From the NCBI GenBank assembly GCA_964347945.1, contig CAYGAW010000165.1, positions 1 through 40,224 of the forward strand: DNA of 40,224 bases. Direction: 5' to 3'. The notes beneath the pieces were generated by a model, which saw only the letters and a program-made list of their open reading frames with translations, was not told where the DNA came from and did not search any database. Shown here in pieces: positions 17,554-26,241 of the stretch. The position numbers and the translations under genes are program-made. The stretch comes from CAYGAW01 sp964347945 (GTDB taxonomy: Bacteria; Chloroflexota; Anaerolineae; UBA7937; B3-Chlor). Every line of letters starts with the position of its first letter. Within the stretch, counting starts at the first letter, position 1.

Positions 17554-18165
17554 GTGTCCAGACTGCTCCTCGTGAGGCACGCCAAGACCAAGCCGGGGCA
17601 CCGGCGATACTGGGGTCACAGCCAAATCGGCCTGGGCGAGGAAGGCATTGTGCAGGCCAAGATGCTGCGCGACCATCTGGCCACGGAGGAGATTGCGGCG
17701 ATCTACTCGAGTGACCTGAATCGTGCGCACAGCACGGCAGAGATCGTCGCTTCAGTACATGCCACGGAAGTGGTGCTCTGCCCAGAGCTACGAGAGCTGG
17801 ATTTTGGCCAGATTGAAGGGATGACCTTCGAAGAGGTTGACAGGTGTTGCCCTGAGGCACTGAGGCTTTGGAGGGGCGGAGATGTGGATACGGCTGCTCC
17901 TGCAGGAGAAAACTTGAGGCAGCTGGCGAGCCGAGTTGGGCGGCTGGCGAGAAGACTGCAAAGGCATTCGCCGGAGGAAACGGTACTGGTTGTGGCGCAC
18001 AGTGGTCCGCTCCGGGTGCTGCTCTGCACTTGGCTGGGGATTGACTTGGAGCGGTTGTGGCAGATACGCCTAGATCCCGCCTCTGTATCCCTGGTGGAAA
18101 CCTACCCTGAAGGAACCATACTCTGCTTCCTGAACAACACTTCTCACCTCATGGCTCTCGGCTGA
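17554..18165 (+). CDS. cobC: Histidine phosphatase, probable alpha-ribazole phosphatase
   Basis: A 203-residue member of the phosphoglycerate-mutase-like histidine phosphatases. CobC removes the 5'-phosphate from alpha-ribazole phosphate or from cobalamin 5'-phosphate. Catalytic residues are the His in LLVRHAKT (RHA in place of the usual RHG) and the second His in VAHSGPLR; the mid motif ELRELDFGQIEGMTFEEV is typical of CobC. I chose GTG at 17554 because GGAGGGAGG lies just upstream; an earlier GTG at 17521 would add eleven residues unlike the family. Sequence alone cannot separate CobC from other phosphatases of this type, and the call leans on its place between cobS and cobU. Confidence 0.85.
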   Translation: MSRLLLVRHAKTKPGHRRYWGHSQIGLGEEGIVQAKMLRDHLATEEIAAIYSSDLNRAHSTAEIVASVHATEVVLCPELRELDFGQIEGMTFEEVDRCCPEALRLWRGGDVDTAAPAGENLRQLASRVGRLARRLQRHSPEETVLVVAHSGPLRVLLCTWLGIDLERLWQIRLDPASVSLVETYPEGTILCFLNNTSHLMALG

Positions 18166-18200
18166 CTACCAGGACCGGCAAGAACAGGGCACGAATCCAG

Positions 18201-18884
18201 ATGCAAGTGTTCACTTCCTGGAGTGGAGGCAAGGATAGCTGCCTCGCCTGCTACCAGGCAATCATGTCCGGGCTCCGGGTCTCTCATCTCCTCAACATGA
18301 CAACTGAGGACGGGAAGAGATCATGCTGGCATGGTCTCAGGGCTGAACTAGTAGAGGCACAGTCACAGGCCATCGGTATTCCAGTCGTACAGAGGAAAAC
18401 CCCGATGCAAGCGTACGAGCGCGAGTTCATAAGCGCTGTTCACGAACTCCGGAACGTGGGGGTGGAAGGTGGCGTATTCGGTGATATCGACTTGGAGGAA
18501 CACCGAGGGTGGGTCGAGAGAGTCTGCAAGAAGACGAACATACGGCCCTTCCTGCCGCTTTGGGGCCGTGATCAGACGCAGATTCTCAAGCGCTTCATCG
18601 GTCTCGGTTTCAAGGCGGTGATAGTTGCAGCCAACGCCGAACTGTTCGGTGAGGAATGGATCGGACGAGAATTGGATTCCGCCTTCTTTGCTCACCTTGT
18701 CAACCTCCAAGAGAGGGTCAATCTCTCCGTATGTGGGGAAGCCGGCGAATATCATACCCTGGTGGTGGATGGCCCCCTCTTCAAGAAGCGAATAGAGATC
18801 CTTGCCAGCAGCAAGGTCCGAAGGAACGGTTATCATTTTCTCGACATCGCGAAAAACCGACTTAGGCCGAAGTCAGTGAGGTAG
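18201..18884 (+). CDS. COG2102/DUF71 PP-loop ATPase, B12-salvage-associated (diphthine-ammonia-ligase-like)
   Basis: This 227-residue protein is in the DUF71/COG2102 family. It has the PP-loop SGGKDS (residues 8-13), which binds ATP for adenylation, the MTTEDGKRSCWHG block and the C-terminal GEAGEYHTLVVDGP motif. Eukaryotic and archaeal members (Dph6) amidate diphthine on elongation factor 2, but bacteria have no diphthamide. Published comparative genomics proposed that a bacterial subgroup clustering with cobalamin genes acts in B12 salvage, perhaps in an amide-forming or amide-breaking step on the corrin or its precursor. Its place between cobC and cobU, 16 bases from cobU, agrees with that. 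The reaction itself remains unproven. Confidence 0.78.
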   Translation: MQVFTSWSGGKDSCLACYQAIMSGLRVSHLLNMTTEDGKRSCWHGLRAELVEAQSQAIGIPVVQRKTPMQAYEREFISAVHELRNVGVEGGVFGDIDLEEHRGWVERVCKKTNIRPFLPLWGRDQTQILKRFIGLGFKAVIVAANAELFGEEWIGRELDSAFFAHLVNLQERVNLSVCGEAGEYHTLVVDGPLFKKRIEILASSKVRRNGYHFLDIAKNRLRPKSVR

Positions 18885-18900
18885 CAGAGGGGAAGCCGGT

Positions 18901-19461
18901 TTGGAGAAGAGATGCATTCTGATACTTGGCGGCGCGCGCAGCGGCAAGAGCCGCCAAGCGCAGAAACTGGCCGTAGAGTTAGGCGAGAGGGTGCTCTTTG
19001 CAGCTACAGGAGAAGCCCGCGACGAGGAGATGAGGCAGAGGATCGATGAACACCGGAGGAACAGGCCTCCAAACTGGCGCGTCTTGGAGTTGCCGATCAA
19101 CGTCGGCAGAGGTATCTTGCACGGAATTGGCGATGCTCAGGTCGTGATATTGGACTGCTTGACTCTACTCGTGTCAAATGTGATCGGCGAGTGTAGGGCC
19201 AAGAGTGACCCGGAAGCAGTCGATGAGAAGCTCCTTCAAGACGAGCTTGATATGCAACTCCGCGAGCTGTTGGAGGCCATTGACACGGTGGGGGCCAGCT
19301 GCATAATCGTCAGCAATGAAGTAGGCATGGGGCTTGTTCCCGTCAACAGACTGGGACGCCTCTACCGCGACCTCTTGGGCGAGGCGAATCAAGCAGTGGC
19401 CGGACGTGCTGACGAAGTCTACTTGATGGTCGCAGGCGTGCCCGTGCAAGTAAAGCCATGA
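18901..19461 (+). CDS. cobU: Adenosylcobinamide kinase / adenosylcobinamide-phosphate guanylyltransferase
   Basis: CobU phosphorylates adenosylcobinamide and then adds GMP, making the activated corrinoid that CobS uses. The 186-residue protein has the P-loop GGARSGKS (residues 10-17), the RIDEHRRNRPPNW block with the guanylylated histidine, DCLTLLVSN, and the C-terminal SNEVGMGLVP and GRLYRDLLGEANQ motifs. Length is usual. The start is TTG at 18901 with GAGGGGAAG upstream; no ATG precedes the P-loop in frame. It is the last gene of the riboswitch operon and ends five bases from an opposing adenosyltransferase remnant. Confidence 0.95.
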   Translation: MEKRCILILGGARSGKSRQAQKLAVELGERVLFAATGEARDEEMRQRIDEHRRNRPPNWRVLELPINVGRGILHGIGDAQVVILDCLTLLVSNVIGECRAKSDPEAVDEKLLQDELDMQLRELLEAIDTVGASCIIVSNEVGMGLVPVNRLGRLYRDLLGEANQAVAGRADEVYLMVAGVPVQVKP

Positions 19462-19465
19462 TCAC

Positions 19466-19612
19466 TCAACGTCGCTCGAATGGGCCCGTGAAGTAGATGA
19501 ACGCCGCTTTGGCGCCATGCCCCACGGCGCGCCAGGCGAGTCCGAGAGCCGCGGTCGTCTTCCCCTTGCCAGTTCCGGTGAGCACGATCAGTAGGCCCTG
19601 TTCTTCCTTCAT
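19466..19612 (-). pseudogene. Remnant of a corrinoid adenosyltransferase gene (cobA/btuR/cobO type)
   Basis: A 48-codon frame starts with ATG at 19612 and carries LLIVLTGTGKGKTTAALGLA followed by WRAVGHG, the Walker A start of the CobA/BtuR/CobO corrinoid adenosyltransferases, which attach the 5'-deoxyadenosyl group to cobalt. The full protein has about 170-200 residues; here the frame diverges after AAFIYFTG and stops. The missing three quarters would have to lie where the cobU 3' end now sits, on the opposite strand, so this is probably a truncated relic at the meeting point of the two B12 operons. It starts 47 bases downstream of the UroD-family gene, as if it was once the last gene of the methyltransferase operon. 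It could be translated as a short peptide, but activity is very unlikely. Confidence 0.72.
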
Positions 19613-19658
19613 CCCCGTGGCTCTCACTGCCCTTCCGGTACTCGGCCCGGATGCCGAC

Positions 19659-20699
19659 CTAGGGACGCTTGCCGTGCTTGTAGACAGACTCCATGAGAGC
19701 GAGCATGTTCTCCTTGGGAACATCGGGCCAGATGTCGCAGCCCGGCCACACTGCATTGACGCCGCTCTCGATTATCTCCTTCACAGCCGCGTCAATCTCC
19801 CCTGGCGCACCGGTCACCAGCACATTGTACGGGTCGAGATTGCCCAGCAAGATCACTTTGTCGCCGAGCTTCTTCCGGGTCTCTCCTAGTTGGTTCTTCT
19901 GATCCACGCTTAAGGCATCCGCTCCGCAATCGGCCATCTGTTCTACGATGAGGTTGGTGTCTCCACAAATGTGCAGAACCTTGGGAGAGTCGAGTGCGGC
20001 GAACATGTTTTGCAGATGAGGCTGGATCAGGGACCCGAACATGCGAGGACTCAGCACATCGCCGCCCCCGCCCATCTCCCGCACTGTCATGTAGTCGGCA
20101 CCGGCATCGCGGTAGTGGTTGGCAAGGGAAATCAGAAAGCTCTCCAGCACGTCCAGTACCTTGTTCACCGCGTCGGGTTTCTTGAAGCTCTTCTTGAACA
20201 AGTCATCCAGTTCCAGAATCTGTCCCGCGAGGGTGTAGGGTCCCAGAACCCAAGCGCCCACTGCCACGTCGTCGCCCACGTCCTCCTTGAGTTCCTTGAT
20301 GGCGTTGATGACAATGGGTATCCTCCCCTTCTCCAGCGGGTCGGCGGGCAGTTGAAGATCCCAGTCCTCCACCTTGTCCGCCAACTTCGTGGAGATGGTA
20401 GGGTACAGGATCTCATCTGCGTCTTCATAGTAGTTCACGCCGCACCCCAAGGCTTCGGCCTCCACCCCCACGTCGAAGGGGACGACGACAGATTCGAGGC
20501 CGAAGAGCGTGTATGTGGAGGCCGCCGCCGCCGCCATCTTGTGGCTGTCCACGTGTACCTCGGGAAATCTCCAGCCGTGGTCCGCTAGGCCGTGCACAGT
20601 GAAGTTGCCCATGCCGCTGAACACCGGCACCGGATCCACCTTCTGGCCGCGCAGCGTAGCCAGGACTCGCTCGCGATGATTCATGTTGTTACCTGCCAT
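19659..20699 (-). CDS. UroD-family (MtaA/CmuA-like) cobamide methyltransferase
   Basis: This 346-residue protein belongs to the uroporphyrinogen-decarboxylase superfamily branch that moves methyl groups to or from corrinoid proteins. It keeps the zinc-site motif HICGDTN (His-x-Cys) and a later Cys in WPGCDIWPD, the ligands used to activate a thiol or other methyl acceptor in MtaA-type enzymes. The heme-pathway arginine pattern of true HemE near the N-terminus is absent. AAGGAGG seven bases upstream fixes the ATG. It lies 12 bases after the MtrH-like gene and is the last intact gene of the B12-controlled minus-strand operon. Whether it takes methyl from a substrate or passes it to an acceptor cannot be told from sequence. 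Confidence 0.82.
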   Translation of the reverse strand: MAGNNMNHRERVLATLRGQKVDPVPVFSGMGNFTVHGLADHGWRFPEVHVDSHKMAAAAASTYTLFGLESVVVPFDVGVEAEALGCGVNYYEDADEILYPTISTKLADKVEDWDLQLPADPLEKGRIPIVINAIKELKEDVGDDVAVGAWVLGPYTLAGQILELDDLFKKSFKKPDAVNKVLDVLESFLISLANHYRDAGADYMTVREMGGGGDVLSPRMFGSLIQPHLQNMFAALDSPKVLHICGDTNLIVEQMADCGADALSVDQKNQLGETRKKLGDKVILLGNLDPYNVLVTGAPGEIDAAVKEIIESGVNAVWPGCDIWPDVPKENMLALMESVYKHGKRP

Positions 20700-20711
20700 T
20701 GATATGCCTCC

Positions 20712-21659
20712 TTATTGGCCAGCCAATTGTTGCACCATGTCGGAGAAGAGAAGGTTCAAGGGATGAGTCTCCTCTTGCGGCAATCTGTCGGTGTCGTCGT
20801 AGACCATAGTAGCCAAGAGCGACGAGGCCGCCGCCACCGCCGGGAAGATACGCTCCGTGCCTGTCATGGGTCCGTAGAGCATGAAGTCGCTTGCCATGGC
20901 GCAGATGGCGTGTATTCCGGCATCGACGGCGACAAAGCCCTTCGAGCCCCAGTTGTCCCTCGACTCCTTCCACATGTAGGTCCCGTTGGACGGAGCACTA
21001 CCCGCCGGGAGGCCGAATTCCTCCTTTATCAGACTATTCGCCAGCAACGAGAACGCAGTGGCCGGCAGGTTCATCACCGCCGTGTCCACAAGGATGCTCT
21101 CGAAACTGCCCTTCTCGACCGCCTCCAGCAGCTTCCTCAAGGATTTGGGACGTCCCGCGGGGGTCTTGTCCTCCACGTCAAAGGCCTGGACGACCACGTG
21201 CCTCACCCCGAACTCCCGCAGCACTTGTACCTGACCCGGGATGTCCTCGTCCCACGGGGTAATGCTGTTGTACAGGAGTCTATCCTGCAGCCCCTGTTCA
21301 CAGATGTACTTGGTGGCCTCGAGTCTGGTGCTCTGCATCCAGATGTCGATGGCAAAGGGCCTGTCGCTGACGCTGACGAAGAAGTCAACGTAGGCCTTCA
21401 TCTCCTCCGCGCTGTTGGCGACCATCGCCACCATCCCGGGAACACCAGTCTCATCAGAAAGCCGCTCCATCTGGCGGATCCGATCCGCTGCACCTTCGCG
21501 GTCGAACTTCCGTTTCTTCCTGCTCTCGACCAGCTTGTCCCCCTTCTGGAACATGCTGCCCAGTAGCAAGGGCGCATGCTCGCCGGGCTGGCCTCCGACC
21601 TTGATGCTGCCGATGTCGCAGACCTTCTGCTCTTTCTCATATCGGAACTTCAGAGTCAT
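20712..21659 (-). CDS. MtrH/MtgA-family tetrahydrofolate (or pterin) methyltransferase
   Basis: The 315-residue protein matches the MtrH family. In methanogens MtrH moves methyl from methyl-tetrahydromethanopterin to a corrinoid; bacterial relatives such as MtgA move methyl from a methyl-corrinoid to tetrahydrofolate. Family features are the N-terminal VCDIGSIKVGGQPGEHAPLL block, the GSMFQKGDK segment and the barrel strands around PFAIDIW and LLYNSITP. GGAGG six bases upstream fixes the ATG at 21659. It sits 16 bases after the corrinoid activator and 12 before a UroD-family methyltransferase. In this operon it is the best candidate for the enzyme that delivers methyl to one-carbon metabolism. 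Confidence 0.87.
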   Translation of the reverse strand: MTLKFRYEKEQKVCDIGSIKVGGQPGEHAPLLLGSMFQKGDKLVESRKKRKFDREGAADRIRQMERLSDETGVPGMVAMVANSAEEMKAYVDFFVSVSDRPFAIDIWMQSTRLEATKYICEQGLQDRLLYNSITPWDEDIPGQVQVLREFGVRHVVVQAFDVEDKTPAGRPKSLRKLLEAVEKGSFESILVDTAVMNLPATAFSLLANSLIKEEFGLPAGSAPSNGTYMWKESRDNWGSKGFVAVDAGIHAICAMASDFMLYGPMTGTERIFPAVAAASSLLATMVYDDTDRLPQEETHPLNLLFSDMVQQLAGQ

Positions 21660-21675
21660 CTCAGCCTCCGCTTTC

Positions 21676-23637
21676 CTACCTGGCCGTCTGGCTCTCAGGA
21701 ATCAAGCCCTCAAGGTGCGGGAACTCATCCTTCATGTGGGGAAAGTACATCGCCTGAGCGAAGTGTTTCTCGAAGTCCTGCTCCACGGTCAGTTCCACGT
21801 ACTCCACTTTTCTGGCGTACTCGTTCGCTTCCCTTCGCTTGTCAACATTCAGCAGAGCGATGCGCGCACCGTCACCGGCAGCATTGCCAACGGCGTAGAC
21901 CTTCTCCAGGTCGCAATCGGGGAACAGCCCCATGATCATCGCCTGTCTGGGATCGATGTAACTCCCAAAAGCACCGGCCAGAATCACCCGATCCAGTTTG
22001 TCGATACCCAAACGCCTCATCATCAGCTTGGCGCCGGCGTACATGGCCCCCTTAGCCAGCTGTACCGCGCGGATGTCGCTCTGGTTGACGGTGATGTCCT
22101 GCCCAATCGCCGTTTCGTCGGCCCAGGCCAGAACGTACTCCCATCCATCCTCCCCCTCGCGCATCCGTGGATGGTCGAGTTCTGTGTTGATCCGCCCCGT
22201 CTTGAGTATGATTCCAGACACGTACATCTGAGCCACGACGTCCATAATGCCTGAGCCGCAGATACCTCTGGCCCCCATCTCCTTTAATTCATCGCTCCAC
22301 TGATCGTTGCCGATGACCTTGTAGCGGGGTTCCTTTGTCTCCGGATCTATCTGCACCCGCTCGATGGCACCGGGCGCAGCTCTCATACCATACTTGATGT
22401 GGGCGCCTTCGAACGCGGGCCCCGTCGCACAGGATGAGGAGATGAGCTTCTCCTTGTTGCCCAACACCAACTCCCCGTTGGTACCGATGTCTATGATGAG
22501 CATCATATCATCCCGCTTGTAGGGCTCCTCGGCGATAAGGACCCCCACGTTGTCCGCACCCACGAACCCTGCCTCTATGGGCAGAGCATGGGCGTAGGCA
22601 CCCGGGCTGATCCGCAGCCCCATATCGCGCGCCTTCACGTCTATCGAAGCGTGCAGGGCCGGCGGGAAGGGCGCCTTGCCGATATACACGGGGTAGATGT
22701 TCATGTAGATGTGATGCATGGCGGTGTTGCCCACGATGGTGAAGTCGACGATGTCGCGCCGTTTGATGCCCGCCTGAGCGGCAACCTGACCCGCGAGGCG
22801 GTTGAGGCCTTGGACAATGGCATCGTTCATCCTCTTCAATCCGTCCTTGTGGGTCATGGCGTAGGTGATGCGAGACATGACATCCTCGCCAAAGGTCACC
22901 TGCGGATTCATCATGGAGTCAGTGGCCAGAAGCTTGCCGCTGCTCAACTCACAGAGATAACCGGCCACGGTGGTGGTTCCAACATCCACCGCTAGGCCGT
23001 AGCTCTCCTCGACCCGTCCAGGGTGAACGGCGATGACTTCCTTGCCCATCCACACGGAGACCGTGACCTTCCAGTCGCCCTTCCTTACCGTCTCCTGGAG
23101 AGTCAGGAGGGTACGGTAGTCTATGGCCAGCTCCTCAAGGCCGTGTTGCGCTTTCAGAGCCTGCCCAATCCGCTCCCAGTCACCGGTGGTGTCCTCCAGC
23201 GTGGCCGCCGCCAGTTCCACGTAGTAGTTGCGAACAGCAGGATTGACATCAATCTTCCTGTCCGTCGCCGCCTTGCGTACGACCTGCTTGCCCTTGCGGC
23301 TTTCCTCCGGGACAAAGATCAGTACATCGCCGCGGATCTCGGTGACGCACGAAAGACGATATCCCTTGAGTTCGGTGTGCTTCGCGAAGAACTTCTTCTC
23401 GCGCTCCTCGATGGGGGACAGGTGGTCCGTGCTCGATTCGATGCCGAATCGCTCGAAGAAGCCTTCCTCGATCCTGACCTTGCACTTGCCGCAGGTCGCC
23501 TGTTCACCGCAGACGCTCTCCAGTTCCACACCCAGTTGACGCGAGGCGTCCACGATGGTCGTTCCGTCCTTGACACGGCCTCTGCTCCCCGACGGCTGGA
23601 AGATGACCATATGTCTGGCCTTCTCTCTTGCGCTCAT
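21676..23637 (-). CDS. Corrinoid activation protein (2Fe-2S ferredoxin plus ASKHA domain)
   Basis: Such proteins (RACE/RamA-like activators) use ATP and an iron-sulfur centre to reduce inactive Co(II) corrinoid back to Co(I). The first hundred residues form a plant-type ferredoxin domain with ligands Cys43, Cys49, Cys52 and Cys97. A linker and the long C-terminal ASKHA domain (DUF4445-type) follow, with VDVGTTTVAGYL, IDIGTNGELVLG, GICGSGIMD and ILAGAFGSYIDP marking the nucleotide-binding folds. I chose ATG at 23637 (653 residues) because GAGGAAAGG lies six bases upstream; GTG at 23667 and ATG at 23655 are possible. It serves the corrinoid protein encoded at 26242-26904 in the same operon. Confidence 0.9.
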   Translation of the reverse strand: MSAREKARHMVIFQPSGSRGRVKDGTTIVDASRQLGVELESVCGEQATCGKCKVRIEEGFFERFGIESSTDHLSPIEEREKKFFAKHTELKGYRLSCVTEIRGDVLIFVPEESRKGKQVVRKAATDRKIDVNPAVRNYYVELAAATLEDTTGDWERIGQALKAQHGLEELAIDYRTLLTLQETVRKGDWKVTVSVWMGKEVIAVHPGRVEESYGLAVDVGTTTVAGYLCELSSGKLLATDSMMNPQVTFGEDVMSRITYAMTHKDGLKRMNDAIVQGLNRLAGQVAAQAGIKRRDIVDFTIVGNTAMHHIYMNIYPVYIGKAPFPPALHASIDVKARDMGLRISPGAYAHALPIEAGFVGADNVGVLIAEEPYKRDDMMLIIDIGTNGELVLGNKEKLISSSCATGPAFEGAHIKYGMRAAPGAIERVQIDPETKEPRYKVIGNDQWSDELKEMGARGICGSGIMDVVAQMYVSGIILKTGRINTELDHPRMREGEDGWEYVLAWADETAIGQDITVNQSDIRAVQLAKGAMYAGAKLMMRRLGIDKLDRVILAGAFGSYIDPRQAMIMGLFPDCDLEKVYAVGNAAGDGARIALLNVDKRREANEYARKVEYVELTVEQDFEKHFAQAMYFPHMKDEFPHLEGLIPESQTAR

Positions 23638-23776
23638 TACTACCTTTCCTCTCATAATATGCCCCACGGTACGTGCACCTCAGCTGTTGTTGATCAACGG
23701 TCCAGAAATGCATGATCACGTCCTTGGTCCCAGGAACCTCCCTTGACCACCGAACAGTCGTACGCCAAACTTGACA

Positions 23777-24112
23777 CTACTCATCCAACGTCGGGCCACC
23801 CTCTGCCACGCGATCAACCGCATCGTGCCACGCATCTGTACCCCGGAAATCATCCTCTCCAAACCGTGATCCGTGCTCCCTGAAGTACTTCGCGACCTCC
23901 CGTGGATTCGCGGGATCCACCCGTGGCAGCGCCTTCTGGCGGTCCTCAGCCTTCTGAGACTCAGAGCGCACCACCGACACCGAGGAGATGATCTTGCGCA
24001 CCCCCTCGCTGCCGCACTGAGGGCAAGGACGTACTTCCTGGCTCTCGTCGATGCGCATCAGCACATTGTAGCGGTGGTCGCAAACCTCGCACTGGTACTC
24101 GTACATGGGCAT
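23777..24112 (-). CDS. FmdB-family zinc ribbon protein
   Basis: A 111-residue protein whose first 45 residues form the FmdB zinc ribbon: MPMYEYQCEVCDHRY supplies CxxC and PCPQCGSEGVRKIIS the second CxxC. The family is named after a putative regulatory gene of formylmethanofuran dehydrogenase and amidase operons; its role is still poorly known. The remaining 65 residues are charged and polar with no recognised domain. GGGAGG six bases upstream supports the ATG. It lies between the TetR gene and the corrinoid activator inside the methyltransferase operon. FmdB proteins are often found near one-carbon or amide metabolism, which fits this place but does not define a job. Confidence 0.85.
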   Translation of the reverse strand: MPMYEYQCEVCDHRYNVLMRIDESQEVRPCPQCGSEGVRKIISSVSVVRSESQKAEDRQKALPRVDPANPREVAKYFREHGSRFGEDDFRGTDAWHDAVDRVAEGGPTLDE

Positions 24113-24270
24113 GGCCGGCCTCCCTTCTCACACCTGCCCGGTGGCTATCAAGCAACCGTCCAACCGGTGTGTTGCCCACCTCGACCTCAGCGCTGGCTGG
24201 CTATTGGTCCCGGTCGTGCCAACTGCATTCCAGTTCTTGACTGGCGCTGAGCGTATCCGTGGCCACTCAG

Positions 24271-24873
24271 TCATGGCCTGAGGCCTGCCAGCATGAGTTC
24301 GATCATCGTATCCACCACGCCATAGAACTCCTGCTTGTCCACCTTCCCATCTCGATGGATCACTTCGGCCGCCAGGTGCACCACCATGCTCCTGAAGCCC
24401 TCTACCAAGCTATGCGCATCTACAGGCTTGAACACCCCCTGTCGCTGCCTGTCCTCGACATACGATATCACGCCCTCCCACGCCCCGTCGCGAGCCTGGG
24501 AGAACCTCTCGAACAACTCAGGGTTCTCCAGCATGCTGAACACCGTCAGCCGGAGGTTAGACCGCTCCGCGTCCCGCAGATTAGTCTCGAAGACATGTGC
24601 AGCGCATGCATGGAAGACGCCGTAGTCGTCCTTCTCTCGTATCCTTCGCTGCACGGCTTCGTCAGCCTGAAGGGGGTGTACCCGCGCCGCAACGTCAGAT
24701 AGCGCTTCGTACACACCTTCCTTGCTTCCGAAGTGCTGCACCACCAGTGCTCGGCTGACACCCGCCCCCTCGGCAATGTCGTCAAGGGTAGTGCCAGCGA
24801 ACCCTTTCTCCGCACACAAGCCCCGTGCGACCTCAAGAATCTGTTGCTTGCGCTCCTCGCCCGAGATTCTCAT
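24271..24873 (-). CDS. TetR-family transcriptional regulator
   Basis: The 200-residue protein has an N-terminal TetR DNA-binding domain (residues about 5-55): RKQQILEVARGLCAEKGF, then TTLDDIAEGAGVSRALVVQHFGSK, the classic helix-turn-helix. The rest is an all-helical ligand and dimer domain with no specific family I recognise. GGGAG about seven bases upstream supports the ATG. The gene lies within the corrinoid methyltransferase operon, so it probably responds to the methylated substrate or a product and represses its own operon. A near-palindrome of TetR-operator type overlaps the operon's transcription start at 29306-29323; that is the most likely target, though this has not been tested. Confidence 0.88.
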   Translation of the reverse strand: MRISGEERKQQILEVARGLCAEKGFAGTTLDDIAEGAGVSRALVVQHFGSKEGVYEALSDVAARVHPLQADEAVQRRIREKDDYGVFHACAAHVFETNLRDAERSNLRLTVFSMLENPELFERFSQARDGAWEGVISYVEDRQRQGVFKPVDAHSLVEGFRSMVVHLAAEVIHRDGKVDKQEFYGVVDTMIELMLAGLRP

Positions 24874-25119
24874 TTGGCGCTCCCTTTCCGCACTGGCATC
24901 GTCATGGCACTCGCAGGCACAGGTCGCCCTCCGCGCCGATTCTGCCTACTCCCTGGCGGAAGTAGGCCTGCTGCACAGAACGGGCAGAGGAAGTCGCCCA
25001 ACCATTGGGCTGCGCTCCAAGCTGAAGGATCCGCAACTGACGGCAATCCTAGCCTCGCTCCCAGACACCCTGATCGTGCGCCAACTCCATCAGATGCGTG
25101 ATTAGAGTGACCAAACTTC

Positions 25120-26199
25120 CTAATCATAGAAGCCGAACTCCGTCACCGCCTTCCTCATTACGTAGAGGTTGTATGGTGGTGTCTGGACCGGTACCTCGCA
25201 GCCGGCCATCAGCAAGTAGCCACTGGGAGCGTACTTTGCCTTGTCAATGGCTATCCTGCACAGCTCATACACTTCCTGCCACCTCCCCTCCTGAATGACC
25301 CGTGGCTCGATGTTGCCGGCGATGGCGTGCTGATCGCCGAAGTACTCGATCGCCGTCTCGAGATCCACCTCATGTCCGAAGCTCAGGATGCCCGGGTTCC
25401 CGAAGGGTATCTGGACCCAGTAGGGCAGGTTTAGGTTCTGTTCCCCGCAGATGTGGCAGAAGATATGCTCGATTCCGCGTTCTATCGCATGCTCGTGAAT
25501 CTCTCTTTGATAGGGAAGGACGAATTCCTGAAACTGCCCGGGTGAGATCACCTGGTTGGCCGACGTGGCGTCTCCAACGGAGGCCATCATGGGCTGTCCG
25601 GCGAACGTGTCCACGTAGTAGTCTATCACCAGTCTCGCGAAATCAGTAATCTTCCGCATCAGCTTGTGGACGACCTCCGGTCGCCTGATTATCCACCGGC
25701 ACAGCATATCGACCTCCGCGATGTTGCCTGCGCAGGTAAACGCCGGCAGGATCTTCACCGTGATCGGCATGCCGAACCTCTCCTGGATCCTGGCGAACTC
25801 AACGGCGATAGGGAGGTAGCCAGCGGTCTCCACATCAGGGATCTCCAGAGCCTCCACCTCCTCTGGAGTGCGTGCCGGGAACCTGGTCACCACTGGAGCC
25901 TGCTCCCATTCGCTCTCCGGCATCTTGATCTCGCCGCCAAACTCCCAGCCGCCCACCGAGGCGTACCCGAAGTTGGGACCGCCGTCGTAGCCATACATCT
26001 CCTGGGTCCACATCTGACACCAGAAGCTCTTCTCTGCATCCCCGTAGAAGTCGCGGATGGGATAGCCCACATTCCTGGCACAGAAGCCAAAGATGAACGG
26101 CATGAAAGGAACTCGATCAGGCCGCTCTCGCCCCAAGATGGCACCCATTCGCTCGGCCGAGGACATCGTCTCCTGTCTGGATTGCTTTTGCTCTGCCAT
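25120..26199 (-). CDS. UroD-family corrinoid-dependent methyltransferase
   Basis: A 359-residue protein of the uroporphyrinogen-decarboxylase superfamily, methyltransferase branch. It has FCHICGEQNL (His-x-Cys zinc ligands) and a late Cys in LMAGCEVPVQTPPYN, the arrangement of MtaA/MtbA-like and related demethylases. It diverges clearly from the second family member at 19659-20699, so the two probably do different jobs. It is next to the corrinoid protein gene (42 bases), the usual place of the enzyme that loads methyl from the primary substrate, so I infer this one is the substrate-side transferase. I chose ATG at 26199, with AGGAAC just before it, over a TTG twelve codons upstream. A 7-bp inverted repeat brackets its stop (25099-25126) without a T-run. 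Confidence 0.82.
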   Translation of the reverse strand: MAEQKQSRQETMSSAERMGAILGRERPDRVPFMPFIFGFCARNVGYPIRDFYGDAEKSFWCQMWTQEMYGYDGGPNFGYASVGGWEFGGEIKMPESEWEQAPVVTRFPARTPEEVEALEIPDVETAGYLPIAVEFARIQERFGMPITVKILPAFTCAGNIAEVDMLCRWIIRRPEVVHKLMRKITDFARLVIDYYVDTFAGQPMMASVGDATSANQVISPGQFQEFVLPYQREIHEHAIERGIEHIFCHICGEQNLNLPYWVQIPFGNPGILSFGHEVDLETAIEYFGDQHAIAGNIEPRVIQEGRWQEVYELCRIAIDKAKYAPSGYLLMAGCEVPVQTPPYNLYVMRKAVTEFGFYD

Positions 26200-26241
26200 G
26201 TTCCTAGTTTCCGTGTGTGCTTGGGGGTTGCGCAAAGCCTC

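Noticed and set aside
20715..21566. Long plus-strand open frame (283 codons) opposite the MtrH-like gene
   Set aside because: It mirrors codon positions of the real gene, is rich in Arg and His, and has no family motif or ribosome binding site. Similar mirror frames at 22588-23715 and 14758-15726 were dropped for the same reason.
25099..25126. Hairpin TGATTAG/CTAATCA at the end of the UroD-family gene as a terminator
   Set aside because: The stem is A/T-rich with a 14-base loop and no T-run on the minus strand, and the operon continues into tetR.
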